NCBI GenBank assembly: GCA_003427395.1
Contig: BFEA01000598.1
Location: forward strand, 890,103-918,290
Direction of reading: 5' to 3'
Length of the DNA stretch: 28,188 bases
From: Chara braunii
Lineage: Eukaryota; Streptophyta; Charophyceae; Charales; Characeae
Part shown: positions 1-9,900 of the stretch, in pieces
Numbering within the stretch: the first letter of the stretch is position 1
How the letters are laid out: each line of letters starts with the position of its first letter
Translations under genes and position numbers: made by a program
Notes under the pieces: generated by a model
What the model saw: the letters and a program-made list of their open reading frames with translations, nothing else
Databases searched by the model: none
What the model was told of the DNA's origin: nothing

Positions 1-474
1 TTGGATCCAGACTCGACATTGGACTTCAGACATTTTGACGAGGGATTATTTGGGACTTGTAACGAGACTTGGTGTTGACGACTTTCCCATCTCTCCCCTC
101 CTCTTCGTCCGATCCCCTCCTCTTCGTTTGTGCATGGCTGGACCTGGCGCCTCTTCCTGTGTATAGCGCCAGGCCCCTTCACACCTGGTGGTGAAAATGA
201 TGTATGTTTAGTCTGCATTGCGACATTGATTGGGCTCGTCATTAGTATTCTAGCCTTNTGCTTCGCTATCTTGTACTACGTGAAAGAGGTCAGTCCCGGT
301 CAGGTCAGGACTTGTATCTAAGTCTTCCACTGCGCTGTAAAGCACCATTTTGTATGTATCAGAGTGTACACTACTCGTTGAGATTTCACTTGCACTGCAT
401 TGTCCATTCAGTCCTTTTCATCACATTGCGGATCCTTGGTTATTATGTACATCGCTCAACTGGGCATGTATCAG
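1..474. other. Unassigned sequence left of Ty3-B
   Basis: I recognise no gene here. A 63-codon plus-strand ORF (130-321) contains a hydrophobic stretch, but nothing else supports it and it includes an ambiguous base (position 258). If the Ty3-B LTR were full length it would extend through this segment and off the window. However, I could not match this stretch by eye to the corresponding part of the right LTR, so the LTR is probably truncated or recombined near 475. Confidence 0.4.
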
Positions 475-641
475 TCGGCCTCACACAGTGTGTGCTTAGG
501 GCACAACCACCTGAGCCCGTGGGCTCAACTGTACAGCGCAGTCCTTGCTTCTGGAAAGAGCCTGGAGGCTCACATTGCTCTGTAACCAACTGGCGTGCTG
601 CAACTGTCCGAATCTCCACATGTGGAAAAATGTAGAAAACA
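475..641 (-). repeat. Partial 3' LTR of Ty3-B (U3 end)
   Basis: These 167 bases match 4770-4935 in direct orientation at roughly 85-90% by eye, and both copies end in GTAGAAAACA. On the minus strand this gives an LTR start of TGTTTTCTAC, with the canonical TG terminus. Similarity stops abruptly at about 475, so only the first part of the LTR is recognisable. Confidence 0.75.
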
Positions 642-849
642 GGCCTCTCGTGGATATTCAGGCCCACCTTCACTTAGGGCGGGCACAGGCTTTCTAGGGG
701 CCGCAACCCAGAACACTTGTATGTCTGATAAGGGCCCCGCGAGGGTTCATTCCTCAGATTCCATCCCCCTTAGCTTCAAAAGTTTGCTGAGATGCTTCTA
801 CGCAGGTGCTTTCCCCTTCAGTCTTCGTTCATACTCTGCCACGATCTAA

Positions 850-1140
850 GTTGTCTTGACAAGCTGCTCTCGTGTGAACCAACGATCTTCTTTCGGATCT
901 GTATGATGCCTGAATCTGACCCGGTACAGCAGGCTTAGGAACAAGCGAGTCTTTGTGTTCCAAGATGTTGTCGACGTCCACATGGGCATCCATGGTTGGT
1001 GGCCCCTTCGGGGTTCTTCTCCTTGGGATGACCTCTATGGCCTGGACAATCCCCCTGTCTACGACTCCCGAAGGCTCCTCAAACAGATCGGGGTACTTAG
1101 CGACAACGGTCTCTATCTTTGGGGGTACTTTAACGGCCTA
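850..1140 (-). pseudogene. Ty3-B pol remnant: RT N-terminus fused to integrase chromodomain
   Basis: After a TAG stop (1138-1140) in the protease frame, the minus strand reads the usual entry to a gypsy RT, with KYPDLFEEPSGVVDRG and IEVIPRR. Near 990 it passes without a frame change into DVDNILEHKDS, the first strand of a chromodomain. The rest of that domain continues one frame over as DPKEDRWFTREQLVKTT (about 899-850), so there is a frameshift near 900. RT fingers/palm, RNase H and the integrase zinc finger and core, normally more than 800 residues, are absent between these blocks. The simplest reading is one large internal deletion. A chromodomain normally binds methylated histone tails; here it is only a fossil. 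Confidence 0.7.
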
Positions 1141-1620
1141 ACCTTTCTCAGAGACAAAGACTAAGTACATAGCCTCCTCTTGGTTCTGTTTGTAGTAATT
1201 ATGGAATGCACTCGCACACATACACCCATAGGAGTCAACTAACCTACTAGCTCTATACTTAGCTAGTCTAACGGTTCTCCCATTAGCTAACACATGCTTA
1301 AGCATTTTCCGGTCCCAGTTGAACTGGGGCCTAGCAACCTCAAGGTAGTACATACCTAATAACATGTCGAGAGGCAAGTCGTTGCTAATTAGGAACAAAA
1401 TCTGGTGATTAAGTTCCCCACCTCCATAAGAGAAGGTGGACACCACATCCTTGACGTAGTCCTTGACAAAAATGCGCTCTTTGTTGGCTAGAGTAGATGC
1501 TACATGTCTACTCAAGCGTTGCACCCGGTCCCCTAGGCGCAGTCGCAACTTTTGAAGTTTTGTGTACAGCCAATGTCTACGAAGGCACCACACTTGCGGC
1601 CACCTACACCAACTTCTACA
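1141..1620 (-). pseudogene. Ty3-B retropepsin-like protease (broken)
   Basis: The minus strand at about 1620-1543 reads GRKCGAFVDIGCTQNF. This resembles the active-site loop of a gypsy protease, normally D-S/T-G followed by A/C-T-x-N-F, with DIG at 1577-1569 in place of DSG/DTG. A one-base frame change near 1545 leads into LSRHVASTLANKERIFVKD and then the flap and C-terminal part, including LPLDMLLGMYYLEVARPQFNWD, which matches the usual D-x-L-L-G-M-x-[WY]-L protease end. The family cleaves the Gag-Pol polyprotein. The missing Ser/Thr in the catalytic triad and the frameshift both argue that it is dead. Confidence 0.7.
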
Positions 1621-1963
1621 ATGAAGTGCTCCCCTTTAGGACCTTTGGACAATGCCACCCAAAACTCGCGAGGGTCTCTTGCCGACCACCCGGTCTCTCA
1701 GTTTTTTAAAGCTTCAGACACATCCAACGAACATAGTGTCGTTCGGTCTAGATGTGTCTATGGGGTGGCTACAAAGTCAACAGCTTCAGCCAACTCCTGA
1801 AGTGGTGAAGGTACACCAACCACTTCAGCATGAGTAGAAGTAGCTACCACTTCTACTGACCAGATGTGTTTCCATGGTTGGCGCTCGTAAAAGCACCAGT
1901 CTGGGCGAAAGATTCCCCCAAACCACCTTTGGGCGCAATCTTTTGAGAAACCTTCGCGTTCTT

Positions 1964-2756
1964 ACACTTAAACTGCTGGTGGCCATACTCGCCGCAGTTA
2001 ATACAAGCCCCTCGTGAATATCAGTCCCTCAACACATCTTGATCCAGGCCAGCCCTCACCCAAGCTAGAGTCTTGTTTGAGTTATGTCCCTACCCTTCTA
2101 TTGCAACTTTGTCTGCCCTTCTGTTCTTTACCCTGACTTTTTAGTTTTTAATGTTTGTCTCTCTTTCAATAGCTTCTCTAAGCCCCTTCTCTAACCATAA
2201 GCAGATCAACTCCACTTGTTGGAGTTCGATTGCCTCGCTAGTGTGTGAAGGTGGCTGGCTGTACTGTGAGCCTACCATCTGACTAAAAGAAATGCCTGCA
2301 CTCATCCCGCTAGACGTAGCCTGCGAACTGGTCGGCATGCCTAATGTCTGCTGACCCTAAGACGTACCAGCAGAGGTACCCATAGCTCCATCAGTTGTTG
2401 CTGCCGCTGGTGCTTCCCTAGCCCTTCACAAACGTTCAGCAGTTGCCTCCCGTCGTATTGCTCTCTTGCCCTCAAGTAGCCTGCGAACTGGTCGACATGC
2501 CTAATGTTTGCTGACCCTGAGACGTACCAGTAGAGGTAGCCATAGCTCCATCAGTTGTTGCTGCCGTTGCCAGTACTTGCTCCGCTGTCGGTGCCGCTTC
2601 CCTAGCCCTTTGCAAACGTTCAGCAGTTGCCTTCGGTCGTATAGCTCTCTCGCCCTCAAGTGGTAAGGCTTGATGCATGATCGATATCCTAAGCGACGTT
2701 AATCGTGTCACCCTCCTTCCTTCAGATCTATCCTCCCCACTATCTTGTCCGCTCAT
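1964..2756 (-). pseudogene. Ty3-B gag with CCHC zinc knuckle (broken)
   Basis: The likely start is the ATG at 2756: the product begins MSGQDSGEDRSEGRRVTRL and is rich in Ala, Gln, Ser and Thr. It stops at 2472, and a second open piece (2338-2141) continues in another frame. The nucleocapsid motif CINCGEYGHQQFKC (C-x2-C-x4-H-x4-C) is at 2005-1964. Gag proteins of this class package the RNA, and the knuckle binds nucleic acid. The central retrotransposon-gag domain is not clearly seen, so material may have been lost between 2141 and 2010. A tandem duplication lies inside the gene (separate entry). Confidence 0.65.
2322..2662 (-). repeat. Tandem duplication inside Ty3-B gag
   Basis: Segments 2322-2478 and 2480-2662 are near-identical direct copies. 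Both start with CCTGCGAACTGGTCG and end with CCTCAAGTAG or CCTCAAGTGG. The right copy carries about 25 extra bases in the middle. Both encode the same Ser/Gln/Ala-rich segment on the minus strand (MSTSSQAT against MPTSSQAT). Confidence 0.8.
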
Positions 2757-4003
2757 CGATTAGGCAGAGCACTATCTGCACTAGTGCCCTCTCTGGGGCC
2801 TACCACAACATGTGTCTGAAGGATTTGAGAAAAATAAAAATAAATAATTATTCGGCAAGTCACCTAGGCTACTGATCAAGTGGTGTCAACGACATTTACA
2901 CAGACTGAGCAAACAATCTATTCCTACTTCGATTAGTTCTCTTACAGCAGCAGCCAATCAGAACTGGCTATGGTAGACTACTACAGTTCTAGTCTGATGT
3001 TGTCTGTTAGGTGTTAGCAGTCTGTCACCTCAACTAATCAAAAATAAAAATACATCACTTATGCAGATGTATGCAGAAATGGGAATAAATTGTGTTTGTG
3101 TATTAGCACCAATTGAAACCTTCCCCTCCCCTGTATCCAACGATCTTAACTACATCATCAAGCAGCCGTGTTTGTCATGTGCACAACGACCCACCCCTGT
3201 GCCCAGGAACCCGCTTATGACCTGTACTGCCCGTTATTTATCCTCGAGTGCAACGAGCCTTACATTCGACTGATCTGGCCGATCAAGAGGCAATTTAAGG
3301 ACAGCCTCCTCAAAAATTATTGAACGTCGCAGACAGGACGACGATCACAACCAGTATTCAGATCAGATCTCACCAGAGGTTCTTTATAGACGATCTGGTT
3401 GACGTCTCGCATAGGACTGGTCAGTCCACGTTCCCTCTACAGCGCAACAAGAGCTTAAAGGACAAAGCAGCAAAGCATGCGTGCTCTACTCCCATGGGTT
3501 GGCATGGTGACCGTGACCCGTGCTTCGACCAGGGCCCTTCAGAGGCACCGCCATGAAGAATGTCGACTCTCAAGGTAGAGCGCTCATGACTCCTGAACAA
3601 GAAGAGGACACTCAAGTTGGACTCACTTCCTCACGGTAAGAAGAGATTAAGATGGGAAGATAAGGTAAGGGATCAACGTACCTGACGATAGCTGCCCCCA
3701 ACCACAGATTTCTCACCAATTGAACCGACGTGCATTTTGATGCCCAGTCATAACCTCGGTACCACACACAATGCAATGGAGTGCCACCTCAGCCAAAATG
3801 CCATGTCAACATGCTCTCATCATCTAGCGTACATTTGTTGTTGCCACAGCTCACACGCTGTCGCCACAACCTTCCAACAACGCTCCCCTCTACCCAGGAG
3901 TCGCCTATAACAAGCCAGCGCCAATGTATCCTTACTGCGTAGAAGCTTCGTCAGCGCACCAAGTAACAAAGTCACAAGCGCCAGTGTTGGCGATATCGAA
4001 CCA
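2757..4003 (-). other. Ty3-B untranslated leader
   Basis: This stretch lies between the primer-binding site and the first gag ATG. Open frames on both strands are short and show no recognisable motif. I treat it as the 5' leader; about 1.25 kb is long for a gypsy leader, so it could also hide a small insertion. Confidence 0.45.
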
Positions 4004-4015
4004 GCTCTGATACCA
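4004..4015 (-). other. Primer-binding site, initiator tRNA-Met (Ty3-B)
   Basis: On the minus strand the sequence is TGGTATCAGAGC, the exact complement of the plant initiator tRNA-Met 3' end. It lies three bases after the LTR terminus (CA at 4020-4019), the standard arrangement for minus-strand DNA synthesis. This fixes the 5' LTR border and the element's orientation. Confidence 0.9.
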
Positions 4016-4018
4016 AAT

Positions 4019-4935
4019 TGCAAGGATTATGAGCGAGAGCGATAATCAGAAAACCAGGTTGCAAAATCACGAAATAGCTCAGATAGTCGTGTACCAAGAA
4101 GAGAGCACCATGCACCATTATACCAAGTCAATAAGAGCAATACAATGAGGTCTGATGTCCATGTCACCACACTCTGGTCACGCCAACACAGTATCCACTG
4201 TCCCTCCTACTGTCTGGCGCTCGGCGCCCAGCATACTCTACTCAGCCTAACTATCCTATCTACGTTCTTGCAGCCAGATCACATCGCAGTCGAGGACCAA
4301 TGTACATTGACGTCATCGCCAATGTCGACTGCCAGCATACACCAGGTACGAGGCCTGGCTATACCCGCCGTGCGCCCACTGCCACCGGAGTGCCCTCTTC
4401 ACCACTTAGTGCCCGTGCGCGCCCCAGCCTGCCTGCTTAGCACAGCTTGGCACGACAATGCAGCCGCGTGGCCGCAATGCCTGCACAGGCCAGAATATCC
4501 CTTTCCTGGGGCACACACTTTCCTTTATGGAAAGTGTGTCTGCTGCTGGCTGGCCTGGCCATGCGTGTAGGGAGGGGCCCAGTAGCTTGCTTCTGGCCCC
4601 AAGTGTCTGCGCCCAGGCCCAGTTTCAGATACTGGCCTGGGCCTTGTGCAGTTAGGCCCGTTCAGGCAGCCACCCAGCCTCCAAGTGTTCGCAGCATTCT
4701 CATTGGTTCCCGACTCATGTGTGACGACAATGCTGCTCTCTCATTGGCCCGCGGCCAGTCCTTGATGTGTCGGCCTCACACAGCGTGTTCCCAGGGCGCA
4801 ACCACCTGAGCCCTGGGGCTCAACCGTACAGGGAGCCCTTGCTTCTGGAAAGAGCCTGGAGGCTCACGTTGCTCCGTAACCAACTGGCATGCTGCAACTG
4901 TCTGAATCCCCACATATGGAAAAATGTAGAAAACA
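4019..4935 (-). repeat. 5' LTR of Ty3-B
   Basis: The 917-base LTR starts TGTTTTCTAC and ends CCTTGCA on the minus strand, giving canonical TG...CA ends. The left border is set by the primer site and the right border by the match to 475-641. It contains a strong hairpin (4513-4539). No clear TATA box was identified. Confidence 0.75.
4513..4539. other. Perfect 11-bp hairpin in Ty3-B LTR
   Basis: ACACACTTTCC and its exact reverse complement GGAAAGTGTGT are separated by the five bases TTTAT. In the LTR transcript this would fold as a stable stem-loop. A role in termination, packaging or strand transfer is possible but unproven. Confidence 0.7.
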
Positions 4936-5005
4936 AACAGAGCTCCACTTACTAGGGGGGGTGGTACGAGCAGGCACCCCTAGTAGGGTCGTTGGTTACT
5001 CCGTT

Positions 5006-5052
5006 CCATTGGTGGGGAGCAACACCTTGCTGGAAAACGGTTCCAGTATCCC
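5006..5052 (-). repeat. LINE 3'-tail hairpin motif, copy 1
   Basis: On the plus strand it reads CCATTGGTGGGGAGCAACAC, followed by a hairpin with arms CTGGAA and TTCCAG. It lies downstream of LINE-A on the minus strand and shares its core with four other copies in the window. Confidence 0.65.
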
Positions 5053-5280
5053 ACTATACAATGCACAGAAGGATATTAGGATAGCATGACTGAGCCACCC
5101 GCCAGCATGGATTGCCCCACGAGAGCGGGGGATTGTCTGTGGGGGGGTTGGATGTGGATCCGGGGGTGCCTCTTCAGCCCTGGTACACGGCGCCTGAAGG
5201 TAGCCTGCTTTCCTAGCACCTCACCGACAGTGTAACATTGAGAGTTTTGAAAAACCTTGGGGTTTTGCCCCCGTCTTCAG

Positions 5281-5320
5281 CCCTAAACCCTACACCCTAA
5301 ACCCTACACCCTAAACCCTA
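5281..5320. repeat. Interstitial telomere-like repeat
   Basis: There are six CCCTAAA/CCCTACA-type units in 40 bases, arranged as 14-base dimers (CCCTAAACCCTACA twice, then CCCTAAACCCTA). On the minus strand this is TTTAGGG, the plant telomere G-strand. It sits in the 3' region of LINE-A, not at a chromosome end, since coding relics flank it on both sides. Confidence 0.85.
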
Positions 5321-5436
5321 GCCTGGGACAGATTTGCGCTCTGTCTGATGGTCATCCCTGGTGTCTTTCCCTTTTGGACTTCCCTGGTGGCCTCCTGGGA
5401 CTCACTCTCCACCATGCCATTGTAGACCCACCATGC

Positions 5437-6690
5437 TCAGTGTCGGGGGCGGGGGAAGAGTTCTGGGAACTCCGAGGCTGGTCGGAGTGGGGTCGCTGAC
5501 TCAATCTTTGTTTCATAAAGGGAAAGGTGATAGCCCCTTGCTACGTTCCCCTGATCATTCCCTTGCTGCGCATCCCATACCACCCTTCCCAGCCATCCCC
5601 CGTGGTCCCCACCAACATGGCACCAAGCCAATTTCTGTTGAATTGTGGAATGGGAGTGTAAATTTCTGTTCTGGAGTGCAGAGGTCAAGCGTGTTTTTCT
5701 GTGCCTCCCATCGTGTGCTGACGTCTGTTTGGGCATGCTGTTTGGTTGTTCCTGTGAAGTCAGGGCCTTCTAGTCGTACGCCTTCCATTTCGAAGGTGCA
5801 GTGCCTCCACCAGATGGCCCAGAACACGGCATGCCGCCCGATTTTGAACAGGTTCAGCGCGAAATCAATGGCCTGGTGCGGGTGCCATGTCTCGCATAGG
5901 AGTGCTCTCCATTCCCAGGGGTGGGAGGCTCCTAGCTGTTCCCATATGCGGTCCCACCACCACCAAATCCAGATGGCCCCCAAACAATGCAGAAAGATGT
6001 GCTCTATGGTCTCGAGGGGAGAGACGGTTAACGGGGGCCGAAATATTCGCCGTTTTCGTTGGCAATTGCAGTGCGAATTTCAATTAGCCAATCGCCGGTT
6101 GGCAGGCTTTGCCCTGATTGTTCGGAACCACTTGATTGGCCTCAGTGCTTCTTTGATGACGTTCAGGAGTCTCATCCAGCAGGCTTCGACCCGATCTCTG
6201 AGGTTGATCCTGGGCTGGAGCATGTGGTACACAGATTTGACCGAGACTGTGTGCAGGAACAGGGTGCTTGTGTTGTCTTTTCCCAAATTGAATGGGGTGG
6301 TCGAGGACCAGCTGGGCGGGTCAAGGGCCAGTTGGTACTTCCTCTTCCGGGCGGTGATGACAATATTCCCTCCTCATGGCAACCCGTTCCCCAGGTTCTA
6401 GGACCGGGCCCTTCCTGAGCACCCGACACAATTCCAGCAGAGTGGCGTTGATTATGCTGTCCAGCGCCAAATCTGGGTTGTGGCAGTAACTCAGCCCGGA
6501 TCTGATCTGCCGGGAGAACATCCAGGTCACCATCTCCTGGCCCTAAATGTCTACTACCCGGAGATCCCCATGCTTCACCCGACCTTGCCAGGAGGGGCTC
6601 TGAACAGTGAGGACTTATCCGGCAAGGGGAGACGGCGCCAGGCTTTGATCAATGCGGGCTAGGAGTTGTCATTCTTTAGGTCTTCCCTGG
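5437..6690 (-). pseudogene. LINE-A: C-terminal part of a LINE ORF2 (5'-truncated)
   Basis: Minus-strand frames in order carry LCRVLRKGP (about 6430, shared with LINE-B), WFRTIRAKPANRRLAN (about 6130), and LETIEHIFLHCLGAIWIWWW (about 6018-5955). The last is the H-x4-C and aromatic half of the zf-RVT domain found after RT in plant LINEs. The coding remnant ends with SEFPELFPRP near 5440, matching SEFPGLFPPP at the end of LINE-B. RT palm and endonuclease are absent, as expected from 5' truncation. Several frameshifts and stops are present. The family copies itself by target-primed reverse transcription. Confidence 0.7.
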
Positions 6691-6769
6691 CCACCTGGCG
6701 GTCCCTCTATCCCGGTGGTGGTGAGAGAGCCTCCCGGATCGAGGGACTGGTTTTCTATTGGCGTAGCTC

Positions 6770-6820
6770 CCATCTATTGGTGGGGAACTGCACCTGCTGG
6801 AAATCAAATCCAGTGTCCCC
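6770..6820 (-). repeat. LINE 3'-tail hairpin motif, copy 2
   Basis: It reads CCATCTATTGGTGGGGAACT, followed by GCTGGA and TCCAGT arms around an A-rich loop. It is preceded by GAGCCTCCCGGATCGAGG, which resembles the flank of copies 3 and 5. It abuts the 5' edge of LINE-A, so it is probably the tail of a different LINE copy. Confidence 0.65.
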
Positions 6821-7663
6821 ATCATGACGTGACGATGTCGTTAGCCAATCGCTAGCCTGTAACATCAGTTGGTACTAAATGGTACCGAGACAAACTGCAA
6901 AAGAGGAGCCCTGCCCTTTCTGCCTGCCTACAAGCTGGCTAGTTGTTTTTTATTGTTTTTAATAAATTTTTATTGTTTTTTTTTTTTTTTTTTTTTTTTT
7001 TTGAAATACAAGAAACTTAGCTCATATCAATGCCACACATTACCACCACGGGGATAAAGGCCTTGCACAACGGGTCTTTGTTTAAAAAACAAAAAAAAGT
7101 TAAAAAACAAAAAAAACAAAACGAAACAAAAGAGAGGCCCGGAATTCCTCAACAAATCAACCTGGAAAACTTGCTGCGACCATCACCCGGATTAGGTACA
7201 GGCGTTGGGAATATGGTCTAGACTCTAGAAGCAGATTTGACCAATGCAAGACCGCTGCACTGACTCTTCCGCAACCCTGGAAAAAATAAAAAGAAAGCCA
7301 CACGGCCTGCAAAACCGAACAAATCAAAGAATCTACCGATTAGAGTCATGGATCAGTTTGGCCACTACAATGGCCACTGTCCTGACTCCTAATCAACAAT
7401 ACCGCCTGGGCCTAAAATTCCAAGCAAGCCAAAGCCAAGCTTCAGTCAATCAAAATGCCACCTCACGGCCTGCAGCAACCACCAACAAGGAAAAAAAATG
7501 AAAACAAAGAACCAGGAGACTATCTTTGCTGCAATCTATGAATTGCAGAGGAGTTCTGACTGCAGCTCATGGCGAACTTACATCTACAGAGAGAAAAAGA
7601 ACCACTGAGCGAAGGAGTGCTAAATAACAGAAGGACAAGCTGCCTGTTTTTGTATCGTCCTAT
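6821..7663. other. Retroposon tails and A-rich sequence, no gene
   Basis: A run of 27 T (6976-7002) after further T-rich sequence looks like the poly-A tail of a minus-strand retroposon. At 7081-7131 an A-rich stretch follows GGATAAAGGCCTTGCACAAC, which looks like the 3' end and tail of a plus-strand retroposon. The rest (7132-7663) contains only short ORFs without motifs, including an 85-codon Gln/Thr-rich plus ORF (7244-7501) that I do not trust. Confidence 0.5.
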
Positions 7664-7758
7664 TCTTTTTTTGTTTTTTTTTTGAATGAAGGCTGGACGG
7701 GCTACGTTGGGAGGGGGATAAGAGCCTCCCCCCCCGAGTAGGCCTGTTATCAGCCGCT

Positions 7759-7806
7759 CCATCTATTGGTGGGGAGTGTCACCTGCTGGAAATCGGGTCC
7801 AGCATA
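7759..7806 (-). repeat. LINE 3'-tail hairpin motif, copy 3
   Basis: CCATCTATTGGTGGGGAGTG is followed by the arms GCTGGA and TCCAGC around a 7-base loop (AATCGGG). It lies about 75 bases from the A-rich tail of LINE-B. Confidence 0.75.
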
Positions 7807-8048
7807 TACAATAGGATTGGAATTGGTGTCCGTCTGAGATAGACGTGCTGGCAACAAAAAGACTGACTGCAGGTACAACTAACCCACTACTGCAGAAAAT
7901 CAGTGTTACCCCCTCTTCCTTTCTTCCTGAGGACATCTGCCTCTTCAGCCTGCATTTTGCATCAGACCGCCAGTTATGCCCGTTCCTCGCTCGGCAGATG
8001 CTCCCTGACCCAGGATATTAGGGGATGTTGAAATGCATTCAATACATG

Positions 8049-8102
8049 TTGAGACTGTTGAGACTGTTGAGACTGTTGAGACTGTTGAGACTGTTGAGAC
8101 TG
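8049..8102. repeat. Nine-base tandem repeat, six copies
   Basis: TTGAGACTG is repeated six times without error. On the plus strand this creates a Leu-Leu-Arg repeat ORF (from 8025), which is a by-product of the repeat and not a gene. It falls in the 3' untranslated part of LINE-B. Confidence 0.95.
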
Positions 8103-8114
8103 CTATCTTGCCCC

Positions 8115-9880
8115 TCACCCCTGCATTTCTACAAGAGACAGGGATGGGGGTGGGAAGAGCCCGGGGAATTCAGAGGGGGTTCTAAGTGGGATAGAAGGGT
8201 CAATGTTTGCCCACTCCTTAAACTTGATGTAATAATCCAGCCCCCCTGAGGTTCCCCCATCCAGTCTCTCCTGAATATTTCGATGTGTTGTTTGGTCTTT
8301 TTTTCGAAATGTAAAAGTTTTTATCGTTTCTTGGATTTCCTCACATTGGACAGTGATGTCCCTCTGTACCTGCTCCTTGATAGAGTTTATCACCTCCGCC
8401 CCTTCTAGCTAGAACCCCTCCATTTCAAGCGTGCACCTCCGCCACCATATGGCCTAGATTACTGCCCTGCACCCCGTTCTCAACATATATTCTTCAAATG
8501 TGGTGGCCTGCTTTGGCTTCCAGGTTTCACAGAGCAGCGCTCTCCAATCCCACGGCCAGGGAAGGGTGGTGTCCATCTGCCTCCATATGTGGTCCACCAC
8601 CTCCATAGCCACACAGACCCAAGGCATTGTAGGAACATGTGCTCTATTGTTTCCAGCCACCGACGGGCTGAGAAGGTTGCCATGCAGCGTTTACACCATG
8701 GTAGGGCAAGCCCTCTCTGTTCCAAGTTCGTTTTGTGGATCAGCCAGTCATTGGTTGGTAAGCATTCGTGTTCCACTTGCCACTGTAAGGAGGCAAGTTT
8801 TGTTGGCGAGGCCTTGCTCATAAAAAAACACCTGATCGCCCTTATGGTGTCTTCCCTATATTGAGGTGTTTCATCCACTGCGTTTCAACCACGTCCCTCA
8901 CCTCCACCTTGGGGTGCAGCATACGATATGCTGCCTTCACAAACAGGGTATGCAGGTGACTTCTCCCGGTTCTTCCCCTGCCTAACCGAGTCGTCCATGT
9001 CACTTGATAGGATCCAAGGCTAGCTGTGCGATTGGTGCTCGGGGCCTATAGGCTACCCATTTGTCCCTATCTTTAAGGACTCGTGCGCGGTAGACCACAG
9101 CTTCTGGGTCCCATCTGGTTATTTCCGGTTGTGTTCTTTCCAGTCCGTTATCTGATTTCCTATGAAAAAGGTTGACCAGTACCTCTGATGGTTCCCCTGG
9201 TTGTGCCGGCTTGGTGTCCATTATGTTCCCCACCATCCCTTCTATTTCCCGAAGCCCCACCCAGTCGCTTTGTGTCAGGCGGGGTCCTTTCCTTAATATC
9301 CTAACCCAGTCCAGGGGCACCGCAAAGATGACTGTCTCCAAGGCTTCCCCCACTTGTGATAGTACCTCAGCCTCTCCTTAATTTGCGCCTTCGTCTTCCA
9401 GTCATGAGCCTCCCAATCCTAGATGTCACCCACCCTGAGGACCCCATTCTTGACCCATCCACTCCATGGGGTCTCCTTGTTGTGTAATACACTACTAATA
9501 CTCTATTTTGGGGGTCAGTTATCCATCTGTTACCGAATAGGGGCTGACTAATTACCTCATCCCATCTTTTGGGCGGGATTTTGTCGAGGAGGGGGAGTTT
9601 CCGCCATGTTTTGAATAGGGTTGCCCAAAATGCATTGTTCTTCAGATCCCGCCAGACAGCTTGTTTGTCCGATACATCCACTTTGCTTGTTTTGATCAGG
9701 CTTTGGGGGATCGACCAATATCTGTCCTCCAGCTATATTAAGGGGTCAGTGTCCGGAAAAGCTGTCAGGGCCAATCTGCTGATTTTTTGTAATGTTGGTT
9801 CTTGCCATCGTACTTGTATGGAGAAGATGAGACTCTTCATCCATGGCAGTGCCAGGGCCATTGCTTGAGTAGATGGGTGA
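8115..9880 (-). pseudogene. LINE-B ORF2 C-terminal region with zf-RVT domain
   Basis: From upstream to downstream the minus strand shows ISQPLFGNRWITD (9681-9367 frame), LRKGPRLTQSDWVGLREIEG and VVYRARVLKDRDKWVAYRP (9353-9000). A clear zf-RVT segment follows in 8878-8480: LPTNDWL, then CKRC, then ETIEHMFLQCLGSVWLWRWW. This is the C-x2-C ... H-x4-C zinc-binding region that follows RT in many plant LINE ORF2 proteins. The coding remnant ends with SEFPGLFPPP near 8150. The RT catalytic core is missing by 5' truncation. Frames change near 9360, 8990 and 8480, so it is a pseudogene. Confidence 0.75.
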
Positions 9881-9881
9881 T

Positions 9882-9900
9882 CCCCCCCCCCCCCCCCCCC
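9882..9900. repeat. Poly-C run at the 5' break of LINE-B
   Basis: Nineteen consecutive C on the plus strand sit where the recognisable LINE-B coding sequence begins (poly-G on its own strand). It may be a junction filler or an assembly weak point. Confidence 0.9.

Larger units (their letters stand above)
475..4935 (-). mobile_element. Ty3-B: degraded chromovirus-type Ty3/gypsy retrotransposon
   Basis: Reading right to left the order is: 5' LTR (4019-4935), initiator-Met primer site (4004-4015), a leader of about 1.25 kb, gag ending in a CCHC knuckle, an aspartic protease, the N-terminal edge of reverse transcriptase, a chromodomain, and the start of a 3' LTR (641 down to 475). Most of RT, all of RNase H and the integrase core are missing. 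The chromodomain places it among chromoviruses, whose integrase tail is thought to steer insertion to modified histones. Frameshifts and stops make it non-functional. Confidence 0.8.
7664..9880 (-). mobile_element. LINE-B: 5'-truncated LINE with 3' tail
   Basis: The minus strand runs from ORF2 fragments (9880-8115) through an untranslated 3' region containing a 9-base tandem repeat (8049-8102) and the shared hairpin (7759-7806). It ends in a T-rich plus-strand tract (7664-7683), i.e. an A-rich tail on the minus strand. The 5' end is cut at a run of 19 C. Confidence 0.7.

Noticed and set aside
5281-5320. True telomere or chromosome end
   Set aside because: Only about six degenerate units, with retrotransposon sequence on both sides.
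5361-6401. 346-codon plus-strand ORF as a host gene
   Set aside because: It lies opposite LINE-A, whose minus-strand motifs are recognisable, and the plus product has no domain signature.
8049-8102. CRISPR-like array
   Set aside because: Contiguous 9-base units without spacers, in a eukaryotic retrotransposon context.
8025-8249. Leu/Arg-repeat ORF on the plus strand
   Set aside because: It is produced entirely by the 9-base tandem repeat and sits opposite LINE-B.
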